From contig JAEZEB010000380.1 of NCBI GenBank assembly GCA_023438115.1, positions 1 to 28,079 of the forward strand: a DNA stretch of 28,079 bases, in the 5' to 3' direction. The notes beneath the pieces were generated by a model. The model was given only the letters and a program-made list of their open reading frames with translations. It did no database searches and was not told the DNA's origin. This document shows positions 7,775 through 15,419 of the stretch, piece by piece (position 1 is the stretch's first letter; each line of letters begins with the position of its first letter). Source of the stretch: Pseudomonadota bacterium (GTDB lineage: Bacteria > Pseudomonadota > Gammaproteobacteria > Burkholderiales > Burkholderiaceae_C). A program made the position numbers and the translations under genes.

Positions 7775-8464
7775 ATGATTATCGGTTCAGGATTGCTCGC
7801 GAGGGCTTTTGCCGCCAAGTTCACAGCCTCCGAGGAGGTCTGCATCTACGCCGCCGGGGTTTCCGACTCCGGTTGCGGGGACGCGCTGGAGTTCGAACGC
7901 GAGGCTCGCCGCCTCGCGCATTCCCTGCGCGACGCCCGCCACTGCGACGCCTTCGTCTACTTCGGCACCTGCAGCGTTGCTGACCCGGAGGCCCGGGACA
8001 CCCCTTACGTGCAGCACAAGCTGCGAATGGAACGCCTGGTCAGCGAGCACCCGCGCTGGCTGGTCCTGCGGCTGCCGCAGGTGGCCGGCCAAACGCCGAA
8101 TCCACACACCCTGCTGAACTACCTCCATGCCAAGATCGCACGCAGCGAAGCGTTCAGCGTCTGGTCCAAAGCCCGCCGCAACGTGATCGACGTCGAGGAC
8201 GTCGCAGCGATCGCATGCGAGCTCGTCGGCCAGCCAAACCTGCGTCAGCGCACGCTGAACATCGCCAACCCGGTGAGCTATCCGATAGCCGAGATCGTGC
8301 ACGCCTTCGAGCTGGCCCTCAGGAAGAAGGCAATCTGCACGCCCGTTCCGAGGGGCTCTGCCTATCCGATCGACGTGACTCCCATTCAGCCCATTCTTCA
8401 CCGGCTGGGACATTTCGATGAAAACTATCTCCACCGTGTCGTCGCCAGGTACTATGGCCGCTAG
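7775..8464 (+). CDS. Short NAD(P)-dependent epimerase/dehydratase-family (SDR) protein
   Basis: This 229-residue Rossmann-fold protein begins almost directly at the dinucleotide-binding loop (IIGSGLLARAF, residues 2-12), where the usual third glycine is replaced. FGTCSV (63-68) precedes the catalytic pair Y78-xxx-K82. VIDVEDVAAIACEL and a NIANP segment fit extended SDRs acting on nucleotide sugars, but the protein is about 80-100 residues shorter than typical epimerases. It is the first gene of a plus-strand cassette and overlaps the GtrB-like gene by up to 47 bases. It probably modifies the sugar that the cassette transfers. It may be a reductase or a degenerate family member. No strong Shine-Dalgarno sequence precedes the ATG. 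Confidence 0.75.
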   Translation: MIIGSGLLARAFAAKFTASEEVCIYAAGVSDSGCGDALEFEREARRLAHSLRDARHCDAFVYFGTCSVADPEARDTPYVQHKLRMERLVSEHPRWLVLRLPQVAGQTPNPHTLLNYLHAKIARSEAFSVWSKARRNVIDVEDVAAIACELVGQPNLRQRTLNIANPVSYPIAEIVHAFELALRKKAICTPVPRGSAYPIDVTPIQPILHRLGHFDENYLHRVVARYYGR

Positions 8465-9422
8465 AGACCCGCTTCTCAAGCTCTCGATTGTCGTTCCGGT
8501 GTACCGCAGCCGGGCCATCCTGCCCCAGTTGGTGCTGCAAGTGCATGAGGTCATGAAACTTGGGGGCCTGGACGGCGACTTCGAACTCGTGCTGGTGAAC
8601 GACTGCAGTCCTGACGACAGTTGGGCGGTCATCCGCGGCCTCGCCACGGAAAACCCGTTCGTGCGGGGCATCACCTTGCGCCGCAATGCGGGTCAGCATA
8701 ATGCCATCATGGCGGGCCTGCGCCATGCGCGCGGCCGGTACGTCGTCATGATGGACGACGACCTGCAGCATCCGCCCGCCTCGATCATCGACATCCTCCG
8801 GACCCTGGAGTCCGGCCACGACGTGTGCTACACCCGGTACGCGAACCGCCAGCACGCGGCGTGGAAGCGGCTGGGAAGCCGGTTCAACGACTTCGTCGCG
8901 ACGCTGCTGCTGTCCAAGCCGCGCAACCTGTACCTGTCCTCGTTCAAAGGGGTCCGCAGGGAAATCGTCGAGGAAGTCATCAAGTACGACGGGCCGTACG
9001 TGTACGTGGATGGCCTCATCCTGGACGTGACGCAATCCATCACCTCCATCGAGATCCAGCACCAGCCCCGACTGGTCGGTGAAAGCAACTACAACCTCCG
9101 CCGGCTGGTTTCACTCTGGATGAAGATGGCGACCAGCTTCTCCGTCTTCCCGCTGCGGGTCGCCATCTACCTGGGCTTCTCGCTGTCGCTCTGCAGCTTC
9201 ATCCTGATCCTCGTCATCGCGGCGTCCAAGCTGATGGACCCTGGCTATCCGCAAGGCTGGACGTCCCTGATGGCAACCATCCTCTTCGTGGGCGGCATCC
9301 AGACCTTGTGCATCGGCATGGTGGGCGAGTACCTGGGACGCACCTACCTCAAACTCAATCGCAAGCCGCAGTTCGTGATCGGCAGCACGACGTGGCGGGA
9401 AGGTGAACGCCTTGAGCAGTAA
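8418..9422 (+). CDS. GtrB/ArnC/DPM1-like polyprenyl-phosphate glycosyltransferase
   Basis: This 334-residue GT2 has LSIVVPVYRS (22-31), LVNDCSPDDSW (59-69), RNAGQHNAIMAGLRHARG (89-106) and the metal-binding MDDDLQHPP (112-120). Two hydrophobic segments lie in the C-terminal third (about 240-300). That is the layout of enzymes that load a sugar onto undecaprenyl phosphate at the inner membrane. The ATG at 8418 overlaps the SDR gene by 47 bases; an internal ATG at 8454 (MAARDPLLK...) would shorten this to 11 bases and is an equally good start. The next gene overlaps its end by 20 bases. Co-location with GtrA supports a GtrB role. The sugar is unknown. Confidence 0.88.
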   Translation: MKTISTVSSPGTMAARDPLLKLSIVVPVYRSRAILPQLVLQVHEVMKLGGLDGDFELVLVNDCSPDDSWAVIRGLATENPFVRGITLRRNAGQHNAIMAGLRHARGRYVVMMDDDLQHPPASIIDILRTLESGHDVCYTRYANRQHAAWKRLGSRFNDFVATLLLSKPRNLYLSSFKGVRREIVEEVIKYDGPYVYVDGLILDVTQSITSIEIQHQPRLVGESNYNLRRLVSLWMKMATSFSVFPLRVAIYLGFSLSLCSFILILVIAASKLMDPGYPQGWTSLMATILFVGGIQTLCIGMVGEYLGRTYLKLNRKPQFVIGSTTWREGERLEQ

Positions 9423-10089
9423 GCCCGAATTCGACGCCTTCGCCCGGAACTACGACAGCATCCTGGCGGACGCCATCCCCGAGGCGCTCAACGAGGACGC
9501 CTACTTCGCCGAGTACAAGGTCGCGCTGATGGCCGAACGTTTGCGCGAGGCGGTGCCGGCCCGTATCCTCGACTTCGGTTGCGGCGCGGGCCGGAGCCTG
9601 CCGTTCCTCGACGCCTTTTTCCCGCAGTCGGAACTCTGGGGCTACGACGTCTCCCCCGCCTCGCTCGAGGCGGCGGCGGCGCGGACGCCGCGCGCGACGC
9701 TGTTCTCGCAGTGGCCGGAGCCCGGCGAAGCGAAGTTCGATGCCATCATCGCGGCAAACGTGTTCCACCACATCCCGCCGGCCCAGCGGGCCGGGGAACT
9801 GGCGCGCTGCCGCGCGGCCCTGCGGCCCGGGGGCTCCATGTTCCTGTTCGAGCACAACCCGTACAACCCGGCCACCCGGTGGGTGTTCGAGCGCTGTCCT
9901 TTTGATGCGGACGCGAAGATGTTCAACCTGCGCACGGCGCTGGGGCTGGCGCGTCAGGCCGGCTTCGCCACGGAAGAACACGGGTACACGCTCTTCTTCC
10001 CCCGCCCACTGCGGGCCCTGCGCGGCCTCGAGCGCCGCATCTCCTGGTTGCCCCTGGGCGCCCAGTACTATGTCCAGATGTGGGCCTGA
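9403..10089 (+). CDS. Class I SAM-dependent methyltransferase
   Basis: This 228-residue protein has motif I ILDFGCGAGRS (55-65), a motif II region ELWGYDVSPASLEAA, a FDAIIAANVFHHI segment (motif IV-like) and LRPGGSMFLFEHNP. It is a Rossmann-fold methyltransferase, probably acting on a sugar or a lipid-linked sugar given its position between GtrB-like and GtrA-like genes. The start is uncertain: GTG at 9403 gives the annotated length, while TTG at 9412 has GGGAAGG at better spacing. It overlaps the upstream gene by 20 bases and the downstream gene by 20 bases, implying coupled translation. Confidence 0.85.
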   Translation: MNALSSKPEFDAFARNYDSILADAIPEALNEDAYFAEYKVALMAERLREAVPARILDFGCGAGRSLPFLDAFFPQSELWGYDVSPASLEAAAARTPRATLFSQWPEPGEAKFDAIIAANVFHHIPPAQRAGELARCRAALRPGGSMFLFEHNPYNPATRWVFERCPFDADAKMFNLRTALGLARQAGFATEEHGYTLFFPRPLRALRGLERRISWLPLGAQYYVQMWA

Positions 10090-10474
10090 GTTCGGCCTCT
10101 TGGGGCGCTACCTTGGCAGCGGGGTGGTCAACACGATCATCGGCTTCGCGGTCATCTTCGCGCTGCTCGCGGCCGGCGCGCAGCCGCTCTGGGCCAACGT
10201 AGGCGGCTACGGCGCGGGGCTGGCGCTGGGCTTCCTGTTCTCCAGGAAACTCGTTTTCCGCAGCAACGGGCACTGGAGCGGCGAAGGGGTGCGCTACCTC
10301 CTCGCGTTTGCGCTCTGCTTCCTGCTGAACCTCGCCGTGCTGCGCGTCCTGCTCGGCTTTTCGCTGCACGTCGCCGCAGCGCAGGTAGTCGCCTCGGCGG
10401 CGTACACGGTGGCGATGTACGCGATGCAGCGCGTGTTCGTATTCCGGCGCAAGAGGCGTTTGGCGCAACCGTAG
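10070..10474 (+). CDS. GtrA-family membrane protein (putative lipid-linked sugar flippase)
   Basis: This 134-residue protein has four hydrophobic helices, with LLGRYLGSGVVNTIIGFAV near the N-terminus, FLFSRKLVFRS in the first cytosolic loop (56-65) and the basic tail RVFVFRRKRR. This is the GtrA pattern. GtrA proteins are thought to flip undecaprenyl-phosphate-linked sugars made by GtrB partners. The ATG at 10070 lies inside the methyltransferase gene in another frame (20-base overlap). It is the last gene of the plus-strand cassette and ends 11 bases from the end of a convergent membrane-protein gene. Confidence 0.87.
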   Translation: MSRCGPEFGLLGRYLGSGVVNTIIGFAVIFALLAAGAQPLWANVGGYGAGLALGFLFSRKLVFRSNGHWSGEGVRYLLAFALCFLLNLAVLRVLLGFSLHVAAAQVVASAAYTVAMYAMQRVFVFRRKRRLAQP

Positions 10475-10485
10475 ATATGGAAGCG

Positions 10486-11868
10486 TCAAGCAGCGGATCG
10501 CGACCGCGTTCGTGGGACTGGCGATGCCAACGCTGCCAGCAGCACGAGCAGGACAACGGTACCAAAGATCTTCGGCAAGTAGAAGTACCTCGCTTCGAAA
10601 TGCGCCAAGGTATAGATCCCCGCCAGGGACGCATAGTAGGACAGGACGAACCAAGCGGTCACTGCGAACAACGGCTGTCGCCGGATGCGCCAGAGCGCCC
10701 ACAACCCCGCGAGGATGGCCATCAGGAAGACGATGTTGGCAAGGACCTGAAAGCTGGTGGGGTCGACGCGAACGCCCGACAGGGCGTTCACGGCGGGAGG
10801 CGCCAACCAGTACTCAGGCAGCAGCCGCGCCTTCTCCATCACCCAGCGCCCCATGTGCTGGAAGAACGCGTCATAGAAGAGGCGCGGTTCATACTTCCCA
10901 CAGTATGTCGGCTCGAACTTGCACGCGAGGTGACCGCCGCCACGCACCACGAATTCACCGCCAAGGCTTAGCAACTCCCGCTCTTTCGTGAGAGAGTTAC
11001 GCGCAATCAAGTCCGAGGTGTGTACCCAGACGGGCTTCTGGCTGTCCAAATAGTTGTGATATCGCCAAGGCGCCATTGCAAGCTGCGCGGTGATTACCGC
11101 CACAAGCATCGTTGCGACGCTGGCGCGCTGCAGCAAGCGCCCGCGCCTTAGTATCTTCTGCCCTCCCGCGACGGCACATACGATCAGCGCTCCGGCTGTG
11201 AGAAACGTCACCAACAACTCAAACTGCGAGCGAAAGTAGGCCGACGCGGCCAGGGAAAGCCCCGACCCCATAGCTAGCCACAAGGAATCATGACGCCATG
11301 CGAGGAGAACCAGCAAGAAACCCGTGATGAAGAAGGACACCGCGAAGGTCTCGCCAAGGATCAGGCCCACCGGTCCCAGCATGAAGAAGGACGTCAGCGG
11401 AAACAGGAACGGCACTAGGGGTGCAAGACTTGCCGCGCGCGGGGGTACGAGAGGGAGCAGAAACTGGCGCAGCAGGGACAGCCAGATGGCGCAGCAAAAG
11501 GCGCTTGCCGCCAGCAGGGGCAGGAGGATGGGCGCGCCCTCTCCCAGCATGCGCAAGAGTGCTCCTTCCAGGGACATGAAGCCCGGAGGCCAGAGCCGCA
11601 GGAGCCAGTAGTTCGGCCCTGTCACCCACCCGTGGCGCGAAATGTCCAGGGCACCCGTGATGAACGAACGTGGATCCCCGAGCCCGGCATTGTGCGCGAT
11701 CTCGGCTGCCGACATTCCCCAAGAGAGGCCCGGTGACAGGGGCGCCACCATGAACGCCAGCACCAGCATCGCAGCAAAATACGCGCAGAACGCCACGGCC
11801 GCCCCCCCTCCGAATCCTGCTTGGGACCGCGAGATCATCGCCCGCAAGTTGATTCTGGATGCGTGCAC
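10486..11868 (-). CDS. Polytopic membrane protein, GT-C-like (candidate GtrC-type transferase)
   Basis: This 460-residue protein has roughly ten to twelve hydrophobic segments. An early loop contains NAGLGDPRSFITGALDISRH and WPPGFMSLEGALLR, resembling the acidic first periplasmic loop and following WPPG region of GT-C/GT39 enzymes. A longer periplasmic loop near residues 290-350 contains two cysteines (LACKFEPTYCGKYEP). It is the last gene of the minus-strand operon, after a 95-base AT-richer gap. The GTG at 11866-11868 has a weak AGAAGA upstream; the ATG at 11836-11838 (450 residues) is an alternative. GT-C activity is inferred from topology and loop pattern, not from a decisive motif. A membrane polymerase is another option. 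Confidence 0.7.
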   Translation of the reverse strand: MHASRINLRAMISRSQAGFGGGAAVAFCAYFAAMLVLAFMVAPLSPGLSWGMSAAEIAHNAGLGDPRSFITGALDISRHGWVTGPNYWLLRLWPPGFMSLEGALLRMLGEGAPILLPLLAASAFCCAIWLSLLRQFLLPLVPPRAASLAPLVPFLFPLTSFFMLGPVGLILGETFAVSFFITGFLLVLLAWRHDSLWLAMGSGLSLAASAYFRSQFELLVTFLTAGALIVCAVAGGQKILRRGRLLQRASVATMLVAVITAQLAMAPWRYHNYLDSQKPVWVHTSDLIARNSLTKERELLSLGGEFVVRGGGHLACKFEPTYCGKYEPRLFYDAFFQHMGRWVMEKARLLPEYWLAPPAVNALSGVRVDPTSFQVLANIVFLMAILAGLWALWRIRRQPLFAVTAWFVLSYYASLAGIYTLAHFEARYFYLPKIFGTVVLLVLLAALASPVPRTRSRSAA

Positions 11869-11894
11869 TTGCTGATCTTCTTAAAAGAGTTGCG

Positions 11895-11900
11895 ATTTTA
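11895..11900 (-). promoter_or_regulatory. Candidate internal -10 element for the GT-C-like gene
   Basis: On the minus strand TAAAAT lies about 27 bases upstream of the GTG start, inside an AT-rich gap that also holds CGATT-TT-AATCG (11893-11904). The corresponding -35 position is poor. This is the longest gap inside the operon downstream of rmlB, so an internal promoter is plausible. Confidence 0.3.
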
Positions 11901-11963
11901 ATCGACGAGCCGATGACGCGAAGGGATCTACTTCCATCGACCCTCTCCCCTCTTGGGGGCGAT

Positions 11964-13382
11964 TCAGAAGAAGGCTGATCGCAGGCGGCGCGCGTTGCGC
12001 AAAATTTTTCTTTGTAGCACCCCGATCAAGCTCACCTCGGCCGACCGGCGGAGGGCCTGCACCAGCGGGTCCGCCCGGTGGCAGAAGGCCGTTGCTGGCA
12101 CCTGCTGCGCGCGAGGGTCGCCGGCGAGGGCGGCACGCATGGCCTCAGGCGTGTGATATGCGATGTAGTGGTCACGCGCCCGCTGCCCAATCGCTTGTAG
12201 TGTGGCCCGGTCGTGCGAGGCAGCAAACTCGAACAATTCCTCCGGCCGCGACCAGAAGCAACTGCCTGGCGGCAGCATGTCCATCGCTCCAAGGAAGGAA
12301 TGCTGCGAATGATCGTGCGCGGCGATGGCCACCCCGGCCGCCATCGCTTCGACCAACGTACGTGCACCGGCATAGGGAAAGGATCCGAGGTACAGGTCCA
12401 CCTGCTCCCTCGCTAAAGTGGCGGCCACGCTGCGCACATAGGGGATGAAGCGCAGGCACTGCTGCGGCACGCCGTGCCGGCGAAGCTCTCGGCGAAGCCG
12501 CCACCGATAAGGCGCGCTCAGCCGACCGATGTGGATGTGAACGCCTCCGGTCTGCGCAAGCAGGCCCGCCACGACTTCGGCATACGCAGGCGAATAGGCG
12601 TGCTCGATCTTGTTGCGGCCGGCGGCCGTGCAAGTGACGAGCGGGCCGCCGCGCGCGGGCATTGAGGCACCTTCGGCAGCCGGCGCTTCCAGCGCCATCG
12701 GAAGGTACTTGTTGTCGGGGCGCTGCAGCACGTCGCGGCAGTTGCGGAATCCCATCGGATGCGGATCGTAATGTTCACCCCAGGCTAACGTCACACCGAG
12801 GCACAGGTGATGGTCGCCGTGATGCAGGTACTTGAGCTGGTAGCCCTGCCCCGGCTGGACCGCCGCCACGGCCACGCTGTCCTGGTGATGGTTGAACAGC
12901 CAGACCGTGGAAGGTTGCAGCGCCTGCAGCCGCCGCTGAAGCCATTGCACGCGGGCGGCGCGCGATCCACGCGGCGACACCTCGAACGAGAGTTGCGGAA
13001 GGCCGCTGCCGAACAGGTGCTTCAGCCCGCCCACGTCAGTGCGGCCACTGACGCCGGTGAGGAGCACCTTCACCGTCCCGCCGGTGTGGCGCGCGATATC
13101 GGCCAACACCGCAGTGTGGCCGCCTGACGCCTGGAGACGGCTGGCGACGAACACCACGGGGACCGGTTCGTCGGGAAAGGATGCCGGCGCATTGGAGCGC
13201 AGTTGCAAGAGCACCGCGCGGCCGGCGCGCTGGCACGCTTCGTCCAGGAAGGCATCCGCAAAGATCTCCGCGGTGTTCAGTGGCTCGCAGATGACGTCCT
13301 CGACCACGCCTTCGATGGCCGCCAGCGCGGCATCGAATCGGCCGGCGTCGAGCAAGGCGGAGATGCGTCCGCGCGCGTCCAT
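11964..13382 (-). CDS. Putative GT-B fold glycosyltransferase
   Basis: This 472-residue protein has an N-terminal all-helical stretch (about 1-70), then VVFVASRLQASGGHTAVL (76-93), which resembles the acceptor-side glycine loop of GT-B enzymes. LHHGDHH is at 186-192. The C-terminal donor region contains LGSFPYAGARTLVEAMAAG (332-350), the usual GT4-like E-containing helix. No transmembrane segment is evident. The ATG at 13380-13382 is 14 bases after the nucleotidyltransferase stop; the long upstream frame is antisense shadow. The last ~15 codons (ILRNARRLRSAFF) are noticeably AT-rich. The donor is unknown. Confidence 0.72.
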   Translation of the reverse strand: MDARGRISALLDAGRFDAALAAIEGVVEDVICEPLNTAEIFADAFLDEACQRAGRAVLLQLRSNAPASFPDEPVPVVFVASRLQASGGHTAVLADIARHTGGTVKVLLTGVSGRTDVGGLKHLFGSGLPQLSFEVSPRGSRAARVQWLQRRLQALQPSTVWLFNHHQDSVAVAAVQPGQGYQLKYLHHGDHHLCLGVTLAWGEHYDPHPMGFRNCRDVLQRPDNKYLPMALEAPAAEGASMPARGGPLVTCTAAGRNKIEHAYSPAYAEVVAGLLAQTGGVHIHIGRLSAPYRWRLRRELRRHGVPQQCLRFIPYVRSVAATLAREQVDLYLGSFPYAGARTLVEAMAAGVAIAAHDHSQHSFLGAMDMLPPGSCFWSRPEELFEFAASHDRATLQAIGQRARDHYIAYHTPEAMRAALAGDPRAQQVPATAFCHRADPLVQALRRSAEVSLIGVLQRKILRNARRLRSAFF

Positions 13383-13396
13383 GGTCCTGGCTGAGC

Positions 13397-14074
13397 TCAA
13401 GCGCTGGGACGGAAATCGCCGAACTGCGCCGCGAAGAACTGCCTTGCCCGCGGCGCGGCGAGAACATGATCGGCGGCCGTATCCACCTCGAAGCTGTCGA
13501 CCTCGCAGCCGCGCAGCGGCAGGTGCTTGGATAGGCGCTCGAACACGTTTCCGTCCGGGCTCTCGAACCAGCCAGGAGGCACCCACGCCAGATTCGCCCA
13601 CTCGAACGCCGACGTTCGCTCCCGCGAGAACCAGCGCACCTGCTTGTCCTCGAAGCCTGCAAAGACCGCATCCTGCGTCTTGGCTGCTGTGACGCCGACC
13701 AGCGGGACGTCCCTCTCGCACGCGGCAAGGAACGCTGCGAAGCTGACAGGCGAGAAGACGATGTCTCCATCCATGAAGACACAGTTGCCCTTCACGCCCT
13801 GGGCGCCCATCAGGTAGCTGTGCAGAGTGGTGGTGCTGCGGAAGGCGGCGTTGCGCACGATGATCGCATCAGGTCGGCAATGACGCACCAGGTCGATCAC
13901 CTGCTGCTCCTCGAAGCCGACGACGACGCGCACGTCCTTCACGTCCCGCAGCAGATCCAGCTGGTGCTGCAAGATACTGATGCCGTCGAACTCGATGAGA
14001 CACTTGGGCTTGCCCATGCCCAGGCGGGATCCGAGACCCGCGGCGGCGATCACAGCGTGGCCAACAGTCGACAT
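13397..14074 (-). CDS. NTP-transferase (sugar- or alcohol-phosphate nucleotidyltransferase)
   Basis: This 225-residue single-domain nucleotidyltransferase begins HAVIAAAGLGSRLGMGKPKC, with the GxGxR loop (G13, G15, R17) and K22/K24. CVFMDGDIVF (98-107) provides the metal-binding aspartates. It is shorter than RmlA and closer in layout to LicC-like or MobA-like cytidylyl/guanylyl transferases. Its ATG (14072-14074) lies inside the HAD gene (25-base overlap), so the two are probably coupled. With the HAD phosphatase and the TagF-like gene it may build an NDP-activated phospho-compound; substrate and nucleotide are not determined. Confidence 0.82.
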   Translation of the reverse strand: MSTVGHAVIAAAGLGSRLGMGKPKCLIEFDGISILQHQLDLLRDVKDVRVVVGFEEQQVIDLVRHCRPDAIIVRNAAFRSTTTLHSYLMGAQGVKGNCVFMDGDIVFSPVSFAAFLAACERDVPLVGVTAAKTQDAVFAGFEDKQVRWFSRERTSAFEWANLAWVPPGWFESPDGNVFERLSKHLPLRGCEVDSFEVDTAADHVLAAPRARQFFAAQFGDFRPSA

Positions 14075-14658
14075 AGGGCTCCTCCGTCAAAAACAACATA
14101 GTCTGCAAGCGGGATCAGCCGTTCGGCCGGCGGATGCAGCGTTCCGCAAGCCACCGCATAGTCCGCCACCTCGAACATGGGGACGTCGTTGACGCCGTCT
14201 CCGATCGCCACGACGGTGGCGAACCGTTCCTTCAGCTCCATGACGGCGTGCGCCTTGTTCAACACGGAACTCACGCCCGCGAGCCGACCGTCCACGACAT
14301 GGGCGCGGGATGAGAACACAGGGCACCCGAACCGTTCAACCAGCGGTGCAATCCAGACATCGAGGTTCCCGGTCACGATCGCGCAACGCTCCCGGTGCGC
14401 GGACACGAACGCCTCCAGCCGTGGATCCACGTCGGTGGACGCGACGATGGCGCGCACCCGCTCGATCGGTGCCGCCATGAGGCAGGCACAGCGCAGCCGG
14501 AACGACTGCTCGAAGTCGAGCAGTCCGTCCATGGTGAGGCGCGTCAGATAGGCCATCTCTTCGGAAATGCCCAGATCGGCGGCGATCCGGGGCAGCAGCT
14601 CGCTGCCGGTGAGCGTTCCATCCAGGTCGAACGCGTAGCAGGTCTCTGGCTTGGTCAC
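14050..14658 (-). CDS. HAD-superfamily phosphatase (SerB-like, HAD-IB)
   Basis: This 202-residue protein has motif I FDLDGTLTGSE (nucleophile D11, acid D13), an alpha-helical cap, motif II IVTGN (T96), motif III lysine K135 in LNKAHAV and motif IV GDGVNDVPMF (D154, D158). All catalytic residues are present. This subclass includes phosphoserine and phosphoethanolamine/phosphocholine phosphatases. The GTG start (14656-14658) overlaps the upstream methyltransferase stop in a GTGA junction, and its 3' end overlaps the nucleotidyltransferase by 25 bases. It probably acts on a small phosphorylated precursor in the same pathway. Confidence 0.87.
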   Translation of the reverse strand: MTKPETCYAFDLDGTLTGSELLPRIAADLGISEEMAYLTRLTMDGLLDFEQSFRLRCACLMAAPIERVRAIVASTDVDPRLEAFVSAHRERCAIVTGNLDVWIAPLVERFGCPVFSSRAHVVDGRLAGVSSVLNKAHAVMELKERFATVVAIGDGVNDVPMFEVADYAVACGTLHPPAERLIPLADYVVFDGGALCRLLATL

Positions 14659-15419
14659 GCCGCTCCCGCGCCTCCACGCTGAAGCAGGAAGTAGAACTGC
14701 AGCGTTTCCCTGCGGTTGTTCAGGTTGTCGTCCCTGTACACGGGCTCCTCCTTCACGATTCCGAAACCCGCCTGTCGCAGCGGCGCGAACACCTGCGCCT
14801 CCAGCTCCGAGCGACTCCGATAGATGGCGCTGTACTCCGCCTTGAGTTCCTCGGACCAGAACTGGTTGAGGGTCAACCTGTCCACGAGACCCACCGGCTC
14901 CCGGATGTAGATCAGGCTGTCCGGGGAAAGCACGCGCGGCAAATCCGCGATCAGCTTTTCCACCTGTGCGTCATTCAGGTAGATGAGCACTCCCGAGATG
15001 ACCACGCGGTCGAAGCGGGGTGAGCCGTCCGCCAACACGGAAGGCGCGTTCTCGGCCGATTCGACGAAGAACGTCGCTCTTGGGTCCTCGCAGCGCTCGC
15101 GCGCCAGCGCGATGAGGCCCGCGCTGAAATCCACCCCGCAGTAGGAGGCGACATGGGGCAAGGCCGCATCGGCCCACCGGCCTATGCCGCAACCGATGTC
15201 GAGCACGCGTGCGCCGGCATGCAATTGCAGTTGCGGCAACACCAAGGCCTTCTCGTGGGCGTCGCGAGCTGCCGCGACCTGCGGATTCGCATCCTGGTAC
15301 AGGACACTGGTCAGAGGCTGGTCGCCCCTGAACCCACGGGCCCGCTGCTCGAAGAAGGCACGGGTTCTTTCCGGGTCGATCGGCACCGCTGCGCCATGAG
15401 TCCTGCGTTCCTTGCTCAT
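14655..15419 (-). CDS. Class I SAM-dependent methyltransferase
   Basis: This 254-residue methyltransferase has RVLDIGCGIGRW (71-82) as motif I, YCGVDFSAGLIALAR as motif II, FDRVVISGVLIYL (motif IV-like), and LSPDSLIYIREPVG. The N-terminal FFEQRARGF resembles methyltransferases that act on small phosphorylated or sugar substrates. Its ATG overlaps the fusion-gene stop (ATGA) and its stop overlaps the HAD start (GTGA). Such tight packing implies one pathway. The methyl acceptor could be a glycan, an alditol phosphate or an aminoalcohol phosphate. Confidence 0.87.
   Translation of the reverse strand: MSKERRTHGAAVPIDPERTRAFFEQRARGFRGDQPLTSVLYQDANPQVAAARDAHEKALVLPQLQLHAGARVLDIGCGIGRWADAALPHVASYCGVDFSAGLIALARERCEDPRATFFVESAENAPSVLADGSPRFDRVVISGVLIYLNDAQVEKLIADLPRVLSPDSLIYIREPVGLVDRLTLNQFWSEELKAEYSAIYRSRSELEAQVFAPLRQAGFGIVKEEPVYRDDNLNNRRETLQFYFLLQRGGAGAA

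Noticed and set aside
10486..11868. O-antigen polymerase Wzy
   Set aside because: The operon uses an ABC exporter, which does not need Wzy, and the early acidic loop plus WPPG segment fit a GT-C-like transferase better; polymerase remains a minor alternative.
13397..14074. Second RmlA
   Set aside because: At 225 residues it lacks the RmlA-specific SKQLLPVYDKPM and GYAWLDTGT blocks; a full RmlA is already present at 23301-24185.
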